Source: an uncultured bacterium
GTDB taxonomy: Bacteria; Babelota; Babeliae; Babelales; CAIQNR01
Assembly (NCBI GenBank): GCA_903873255.1
Contig: CAIQNR010000016.1
Coordinates: 1 to 33,483 of the forward strand
DNA: 33,483 nucleotides
Direction: 5' to 3'
Position numbers and translations under genes: made by a program
In this document: piece by piece, positions 28,032-33,483 of the stretch
Layout: each line of letters begins with the position of its first letter
Position numbering within the stretch: the first letter of the stretch is position 1
Notes under the pieces: generated by a model
The model's database searches: none
Seen by the model: only the letters and a program-made list of their open reading frames with translations
Told to the model about the DNA's origin: nothing

Positions 28032-28730
28032 TTATAAAGTAACTGCCGCTGGAACTACTGTAACTGTTTGATCAGGCTGTGTTGTTACCATCGGAGCGAG
28101 TGTTTGGTTCAGTTGTGTTTGATCTACGGGTGTTTGATCAATGGGTAATTGAACTTGCGTTGTACTATTTTGATTTGTTTGATCTGGGAGCACTGCTGTT
28201 GAAGCTGTTTGATCTACTACTGTTTGGTCAACAGGAGCTTGTTCTACTGGAGCTTGATCAGGCTGAACCATTTGATCTTGTACTACAGGCGTTTCACTGG
28301 GTAGTTGGTCTGGCGTTGCTGGATTATTATCTATCAAAGTAGTTTCTACGGTGTGCTCTTCTGTAGGCGCTACCATATCACCAACTGGCTGCTTTTCATG
28401 ATGTTCTTCTGTTGGTAGTTGTGCTTCTAATATTGGTGTAGATGGTAAAGCTACTGCTAAAGGACTATCTGTAGTTTTTGATACTATTTTCATATCATCC
28501 ATAGCAAGTGGTGATGAAGAACGATTTGGTTGAGCATTTTTTTGTTGGATTAAATTGATCAGTGGAGTGAGACCATCGTAAAGTTGATTGATTTTTTCCT
28601 TCATCTCATTGAGATGCTCTCCTATTGTATCAAGCTGCATGTTAATTTTTTGATGTTCTTGATCGATGTCCATATCAGCATAAATATTGGCAGACACAAG
28701 TAATAAAGTAATCGTAATTAATTTTTTCAT
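28032..28730 (-). CDS. Exported protein with coiled-coil-like N-region and degenerate P/V-D-Q-T repeats
   Basis: Signal MKKLITITLLLVSANIYA; C-terminal half PDQAPVEQAPVDQTVVDQTA..LPIDQTPVDQTQLNQTLAP; SD aaggagg. Confidence 0.72.
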   Translation of the reverse strand: MKKLITITLLLVSANIYADMDIDQEHQKINMQLDTIGEHLNEMKEKINQLYDGLTPLINLIQQKNAQPNRSSSPLAMDDMKIVSKTTDSPLAVALPSTPILEAQLPTEEHHEKQPVGDMVAPTEEHTVETTLIDNNPATPDQLPSETPVVQDQMVQPDQAPVEQAPVDQTVVDQTASTAVLPDQTNQNSTTQVQLPIDQTPVDQTQLNQTLAPMVTTQPDQTVTVVPAAVTL

Positions 28731-28907
28731 GACGTAACCTCCTTATAAACATTTCCATTTTCAGCTCTGAGGCACGCTGGCAAGCTTCTGAGGGCTTGGT
28801 AGTGTGCTGCCAGAGATGATTGTTCTTTCCATTCATTACTCAATGTACGGTAAAAAGGGTCTTTAAAACAATAGTTTGATGAAAAAGATGATTTTCAAGC
28901 TTATTTT

Positions 28908-30296
28908 TTAGAGTAAAGATTGTGATATTTTTGTGACAGAGCCTGCTCCTTGTAAAAGTAAAAGGCCATCATCTTTTAAGTTGTTTTTAAGGTGGTTAAG
29001 TAGAGAATGTTGATCTTCTTCATAGGGGACATAATCAACGGTAAAGGTAGGATTAAGCTTGCGGATTTCTTCTACAAGCTTACTACTAGAAATTCCTTCA
29101 AGAGGTTTTTCACTAGCACAGTAAAGATCGGTGATAATTAGATGGTGTATGCCGGTACCAATAAAAACTTTAATAAAATCATTCCAAAGCCCTTGGGTCC
29201 GGCTGTAACGATGGGGTTGGAAAATAACAGTGACTGGTTTCCCATCAGCGCGGCGCAGTGCATTTTTGAGTGTGCAGCTTATTTCCGTAGGATGGTGGCC
29301 ATAATCATCAAAAATTTCAATATTTTTATAGGTCCCTCGATAAGTAAAACGACGATCAACGCCAGCAAATGTTGTAAGTGTTTGGATTGCTATTTCTAGT
29401 GGAATACCAGCTTTTTCTGCAACGGCAAGAGCGGCGACACTATTAAGTGAATTGTGTTCACCAGGAAGTGCAAGAGTAACGGAATGTTTCTGCCCAGTTT
29501 TTTTGATAAAAAGTGTATAAGTTGAGTGGTCTTTATTGAGCTGAAGTTCGGTTAATTGCCAATCGGCTTCATTTGATAATCCATAGGTAGAATAATCTGC
29601 GTGGGTTAACGGTAATAATGACTTAATTTGTGTATCATCAATACAGACAAACGCATGCCCATAAAAAGGGAGATTATTTAAAAAGGTTCCAAAGGTGGTA
29701 GTTACATCATGTAGATTTTTAAAAACGTTTACATGTTCAAAGTCGATGGTTGTAAGCACTGCAAACGTTGGGCGTAAGTTAAGGAGCGAACGATCACTTT
29801 CATCAGTTTCTGCAATTAAAAATTTTCCAGTTCCTGCGTGAGCATTGGATTGAATGCTTTGTAAGTGTCCGCCAACAATAACAGTTGGGTCTTGGTGAGC
29901 TTCCATAAAAATATGTGCAAGAAGTGAAGTGGTCGTTGTTTTGCCATGGGATCCCGCAACACCAATGCCATAGGATGTTCTCATGAGCTCGGCAAGTACA
30001 ATTGATCGATGAATAATGGAGATGCCTGCTTTTTGAGCGTGAATAAATTCAGGGTTTTCTGGAGAAATATCAGTTGAATAAACAAGAACATTGATAGAAT
30101 TTTGTTTGCATAACTCGCTATTGTGCTCATTACTGATAGGGCAGTCTAATTTTTTTAAGTCATGTATGCTTTTTTGATCTTGATTTTTATCGCATCCAGA
30201 AACGGTATAGCCTTTGTGTATGAGAATTTTTGCAATACCACTCATGCCAATTCCGCCGATGCCCATAAAATGAAAATGTGTGTTTTTATTATACAT
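28908..30296 (-). CDS. murC: UDP-N-acetylmuramate--L-alanine ligase
   Basis: FHFMGIGGIGMSGIAKIL, GVAGSHGKTTTTSLLAHI, FDDYGHHPTEISCTLK, FQPHRYSRT. Start MYNKNTHF at 30296 with SD ggag; the longer ORF start would run through a terminator. Confidence 0.95.
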   Translation of the reverse strand: MYNKNTHFHFMGIGGIGMSGIAKILIHKGYTVSGCDKNQDQKSIHDLKKLDCPISNEHNSELCKQNSINVLVYSTDISPENPEFIHAQKAGISIIHRSIVLAELMRTSYGIGVAGSHGKTTTTSLLAHIFMEAHQDPTVIVGGHLQSIQSNAHAGTGKFLIAETDESDRSLLNLRPTFAVLTTIDFEHVNVFKNLHDVTTTFGTFLNNLPFYGHAFVCIDDTQIKSLLPLTHADYSTYGLSNEADWQLTELQLNKDHSTYTLFIKKTGQKHSVTLALPGEHNSLNSVAALAVAEKAGIPLEIAIQTLTTFAGVDRRFTYRGTYKNIEIFDDYGHHPTEISCTLKNALRRADGKPVTVIFQPHRYSRTQGLWNDFIKVFIGTGIHHLIITDLYCASEKPLEGISSSKLVEEIRKLNPTFTVDYVPYEEDQHSLLNHLKNNLKDDGLLLLQGAGSVTKISQSLL

Positions 30297-30384
30297 GAGA
30301 TTTCTCCATTTGGGCCGCATTATATTTAGATTTTTATTAGATAGGTAAATGTAACGTAAAAAAAAAACTGTGTAAAAAAATAGG

Positions 30385-30421
30385 TAAAAAAAGAGGGCTC
30401 TGTTGTTACACAGAACCCTCT
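30385..30421 (-). terminator. Intrinsic terminator of the 30441-30836 ORF
   Basis: AGAGGGcTCTGT-tgttac-ACAGAaCCCTCT with flanking A run on + (U-tract on -). Confidence 0.85.
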
Positions 30422-30440
30422 TGTACTTATACAAGTATCA

Positions 30441-30836
30441 TTATCTGAAATAAAGAATAAGGCCATATCCACCAAGGATACCAGCAACAAATTCAAGCGC
30501 TCTGCGAGCACTATTCATATTGATAACTTTTAGAACATTGAATCCAAAAGAAGCAGCACCAACGCAGAGTGCTATGACGCCACAGCCAAGAGCTGTAACA
30601 AGGTTAAGCATATTGCCTTCTGTATGGAATTGCATAAACACAGGGTCTGTTGCATCCATAAGGTAGAAAACAATAGTTAACAATCCGCAAGCACCAGCTG
30701 CAATAGAAAGTGCTTTTCTTAGTCCGTTTAATTGAACTAATTTAAGAACATTTACGCCTGCAGATGCAAGACCGATACAAAAAGCTACAACTGCTGATGC
30801 TGGAAGAACGAGTAAACGTAAAGTTGCGATATCCAT
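30441..30836 (-). CDS. Internally duplicated four-TM-like membrane protein of unknown function
   Basis: Two matching halves: AVVAFCIGLASAGVNVLKLVQLNGLRKALSIAAGACGLLTIVFYL and GVIALCVGAASFGFNVLKVINMNSARRALEFVAGILGGYGLILYF. Confidence 0.75.
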   Translation of the reverse strand: MDIATLRLLVLPASAVVAFCIGLASAGVNVLKLVQLNGLRKALSIAAGACGLLTIVFYLMDATDPVFMQFHTEGNMLNLVTALGCGVIALCVGAASFGFNVLKVINMNSARRALEFVAGILGGYGLILYFR

Positions 30837-30884
30837 AGAATCTCCTTTGGGATATGCGGTTGAACTACTAGATTAATGTTTTGG

Positions 30885-31271
30885 TTATACTGAAAGTATC
30901 TTTTGTAATGAACAAAGCTTGTCTCTCAGTAATTTTAGTTCTGTAATAGGTATGTTTTTTTCGGCACTTTTTTGAGAAGGGTCACCTTCAATTGATGTTT
31001 TATGGGATGCAATGATGAGGCGTTCTTCTTTTTTGAGGGATGTGGTGTCGAGTTGTTTTTTTGCGCCGGCTATGGTGAAGCCTTGTTCGTAGAGAAGTTT
31101 TTTGATGAATGAGAAGCGTAGAAGGTCTTTTTCGTTATAAAATCGTTGGCCGCCTTCTGATCTGTATGCATCAAATCTGAATTCTTTTTCCCAGAATCGT
31201 ATTACAAATCGTTCAACGCCGAGTGTTTTTGCAAGTTCACCGATGCGAAATTGTCGTTTTTGCATCTTCAT
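30885..31271 (-). CDS. MerR-family transcriptional regulator
   Basis: FRIGELAKTLGVERFVIRFWEKEFRFDAYRSEGGQRFYNEKDLLRFSFIKKLLYEQGFTIAGAKKQL winged-helix pattern. Confidence 0.88.
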   Translation of the reverse strand: MKMQKRQFRIGELAKTLGVERFVIRFWEKEFRFDAYRSEGGQRFYNEKDLLRFSFIKKLLYEQGFTIAGAKKQLDTTSLKKEERLIIASHKTSIEGDPSQKSAEKNIPITELKLLRDKLCSLQKILSV

Positions 31272-31511
31272 ACCAACCCTTTATAATGAAACCTTCTTTA
31301 ATTTCTCATTAGAGTTGAAGTAACAGTTTATATTAAAAGAAGTAAAGAGATTAAATTGAATAATCATTTTTTTTTATCCTGAAGTAATGAATTTTGGGCT
31401 AGCAGAAATTCCTCTTTATTGGTACAATCGTAAAGCTTTGATCCTAAAATCAGGGTTTCAGTATTCACACTATAGATCGTTCTAGATGAAAATTTTAATT
31501 GAAGGGCTTCT

Positions 31512-33155
31512 ATGTATTTTTTAGGTTCTGATGTTTCTGTTCATTTTTTTATTGTAAGCGTAGCGTTTTGGGGACTCTTTGGTTCTGTTTTGAATTGGTT
31601 TGTAGGGCCAACAAAAAAGAATTTTGTTGTTTCAGTGCAAGAAGGGTTTAAGCGAGCAATTATTTTGGGTGGGATAGTATTTTTGATTGGTGCAGTTTTT
31701 AATTGGTTTAAGCCATCGCAACCAGAAGGTACGTTTACGGCAAATGTAAAAACAGTTCAAATAGCGCAAGAGCCGTTACAATTTGATGTAGATTTTGTTC
31801 AGTCAAAGTATGAGCCAGTTATTACAAATGTACAAACTCATGCAGGTTCATTTGGTTTTTCTTCCCATGGCGCAACGTTGATAAATGCAGTGTTTACACG
31901 TGAACTTTCTGGTGGAAGAACTCAAGCATTTACTATATGGAAGCAAGAATATTTTACCGAAAAAAATCAATATCCATTTATGGTTGGTTTAGATCAAAAT
32001 ACGCCGTTCGATTATGAGCTTATTGATCAAAAAGATACTGAAGTTGCTACTGTTTTGACCTATAAAGGCTCATCAGATCAAGGTACAATTATCAAAGAAT
32101 TTACGGTATATAAGGCTACTTCAGTGATTGATCTGTCATTGACAGTGCAGCCTAAGAAAACAATGCATCCTCGTATTATGTGGGCAAGTCCTATGCTTAA
32201 AGAGTTGGGCGACTATGACTCTGTAAATGTTATTGCATGTACTAAAGCGGGTAAATTTGTTACAACAGGTGCATCAAAAGTGAATGTTGAACAAGGGTAC
32301 ATACAGCCAGAAATTTTTGGGTCAGACAATAAATATTTCTTTTGTGCGGTAGTAAAAGATAAAGATGCTTTTATGAGTCGCGCATATGCACAGGCAGTAA
32401 ATGATTCTGTGGTTTCATACATAGAAGCAGAGCCAGTTTCTGAAGAAAAAACATGGAAAGTAAGTTTTTATTTTGGGCCAAAAGAGTTGGAGCCATTGGT
32501 TGCAGTTAATCCTCGTTTAGAAAAAATTCTTGATTATGGAATGTTCTCTTTTATTACAAAGCCGATGTTGAGTCTTTTGAAATATTGTGATCAATACACA
32601 CATAATTATGGCTATGCAATTCTATTAGTAGCCCTTCTTTTAAAGCTTATACTCTTACCATTTACTTTCCGTGGTGATAAAAAAATGAGGGAATTTCAAG
32701 AGAGCCAAAAGAAATTAGAATACATAGAAAAAAAATATCAAAATCAACCTGAGCTGTTACAGCAAGCAAAAGCAGAGCATGCTATGAAAAATGGTATGAC
32801 AATGCTGGGTGGATGTTTGCCTCAGTTGGTACAAATGCCATTCTTTTTGGGGCTCCAAGGGGCACTGCGCAATTCACTTGAACTTTATGAACAGCCATTT
32901 TTATGGATTAAAGACCTTTCAGTTCCAGATTCTTATTATATTTTGCCATTCTTAATGTTTGTTAGTTTCCTTGTTTCATTCTTATTTAATGCAAATAAAA
33001 TCAAGGGTGTCCGTAGTCTTTTATGGCCGGTGACTATGGGTATGGTTATGGGTGGAGTTGGTACCATTATGGCATCAGGTCTTGGCTTATATCTGCTCTT
33101 TAATAACGTCCTTCATGTTTTACAAGTACGTCTTCAAAGGGTATTTGGATTATGA
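31512..33155 (+). CDS. yidC: Membrane protein insertase YidC
   Basis: Periplasmic domain followed by YGYAILLVALLLKLILLPFTFRGDKKMREFQ..GGCLPQLVQMPFFLGLQGALRNSLELYEQPFLWIKDLSVPDSYYILPF. Confidence 0.94.
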   Translation: MYFLGSDVSVHFFIVSVAFWGLFGSVLNWFVGPTKKNFVVSVQEGFKRAIILGGIVFLIGAVFNWFKPSQPEGTFTANVKTVQIAQEPLQFDVDFVQSKYEPVITNVQTHAGSFGFSSHGATLINAVFTRELSGGRTQAFTIWKQEYFTEKNQYPFMVGLDQNTPFDYELIDQKDTEVATVLTYKGSSDQGTIIKEFTVYKATSVIDLSLTVQPKKTMHPRIMWASPMLKELGDYDSVNVIACTKAGKFVTTGASKVNVEQGYIQPEIFGSDNKYFFCAVVKDKDAFMSRAYAQAVNDSVVSYIEAEPVSEEKTWKVSFYFGPKELEPLVAVNPRLEKILDYGMFSFITKPMLSLLKYCDQYTHNYGYAILLVALLLKLILLPFTFRGDKKMREFQESQKKLEYIEKKYQNQPELLQQAKAEHAMKNGMTMLGGCLPQLVQMPFFLGLQGALRNSLELYEQPFLWIKDLSVPDSYYILPFLMFVSFLVSFLFNANKIKGVRSLLWPVTMGMVMGGVGTIMASGLGLYLLFNNVLHVLQVRLQRVFGL

Positions 33156-33483
33156 TAGAAAAAGTACCAACGTTAGCACAGCTCTGCAAAACATTGCAGC
33201 AGGTTCCGTATCTTGCTTCAAAAAATCTCTACCGAGTTGTGACCTATTTTTTGATGGCAGAAGATGTGCGCGTTTCTACTTTTATTACCGCACTTCAAGA
33301 AGCGCGAGCAGCGATTATTTTATGTCCTACCTGTTGTGTATGGCGTGAAAAAAATAAGCCATGTGTTTTTTGTGATGATTCAAAGCGTGATGCTTCTATT
33401 ATTTGCGTTGTAGAGACGTGGCAGGAGCTACTGACTATCGAAAAAACAGAAGGATTCCGTGGACTCTATCATGTTCTGGGGGG
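33152..33483 (+). CDS. recR: Recombination protein RecR, 3'-truncated at window end
   Basis: Reads MIEKVPTLAQLCKTLQQVPYLASKNLYRVV..ILCPTCCVWREKNKPCVFCDD (C4 zinc finger)..VVETWQELLTIEKTEGFRGLYHVLGG (Toprim). ATGA overlap with the yidC stop. Not in the supplied ORF list because it has no stop. Confidence 0.93.
   Translation, partial: MIEKVPTLAQLCKTLQQVPYLASKNLYRVVTYFLMAEDVRVSTFITALQEARAAIILCPTCCVWREKNKPCVFCDDSKRDASIICVVETWQELLTIEKTEGFRGLYHVLG

Noticed and set aside
28079-28342. 87-aa plus-strand Leu/Phe-rich ORF
   Set aside because: Antisense of the DQT-repeat region; repetitive composition is inherited from the true coding strand.
30297-30434. N-terminal extension of the murC ORF (MYKYKRVLCNNRALFFYLFF...)
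   Set aside because: Runs through a strong minus-strand terminator hairpin; SD and ATG at 30296 give the conserved MurC start.
33052-33348. 98-aa plus-strand ORF at the yidC/recR junction
   Set aside because: Wrong-frame ORF overlapping yidC and recR; the recR frame from 33152 has clear homology motifs.

Overview
AT-rich bacterial contig made mostly of housekeeping genes, interspersed with many small exported ORFans. Reading left to right: an exact 15-nt match to the 3' end of the Illumina TruSeq adapter; 5'-truncated rpoB; rpoC; tRNA-Val(GAC); rpsO; pnp; rph; a HolA-like ORF; a convergent minus-strand block of DUF502, glmM, cdaR-like (YbbR) and cdaA-like; trpS; small exported ORFs; a UvrD/PcrA helicase; three larger exported ORFans; hflX; rpsP, trmD (fused to a second SPOUT-type domain) and rplS; a lipoprotein; five exported ORFans, three of them Gly-rich; murC; an internally duplicated membrane protein; a MerR regulator; yidC; and truncated recR. 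The gene content suggests an intracellular or symbiotic lineage such as Candidatus Dependentiae (TM6), but this is inference only. Observations most worth a second look: (1) the cdaA-cdaR-glmM locus is kept, but its DAC domain has lost the DGA and RHR catalytic motifs and looks like a pseudo-diadenylate cyclase; (2) an exported Pro/Tyr-rich protein carries adjacent PPxY and PSAP motifs resembling ESCRT 'late domains'; (3) a cluster of Gly-rich and repeat-rich exported proteins; (4) a small membrane protein with a clear two-fold internal duplication; (5) a minus-strand intrinsic terminator embedded in the coding sequence of the convergent lipoprotein gene; (6) adapter contamination at the contig start. 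I found no CRISPR array, transposase or phage module.
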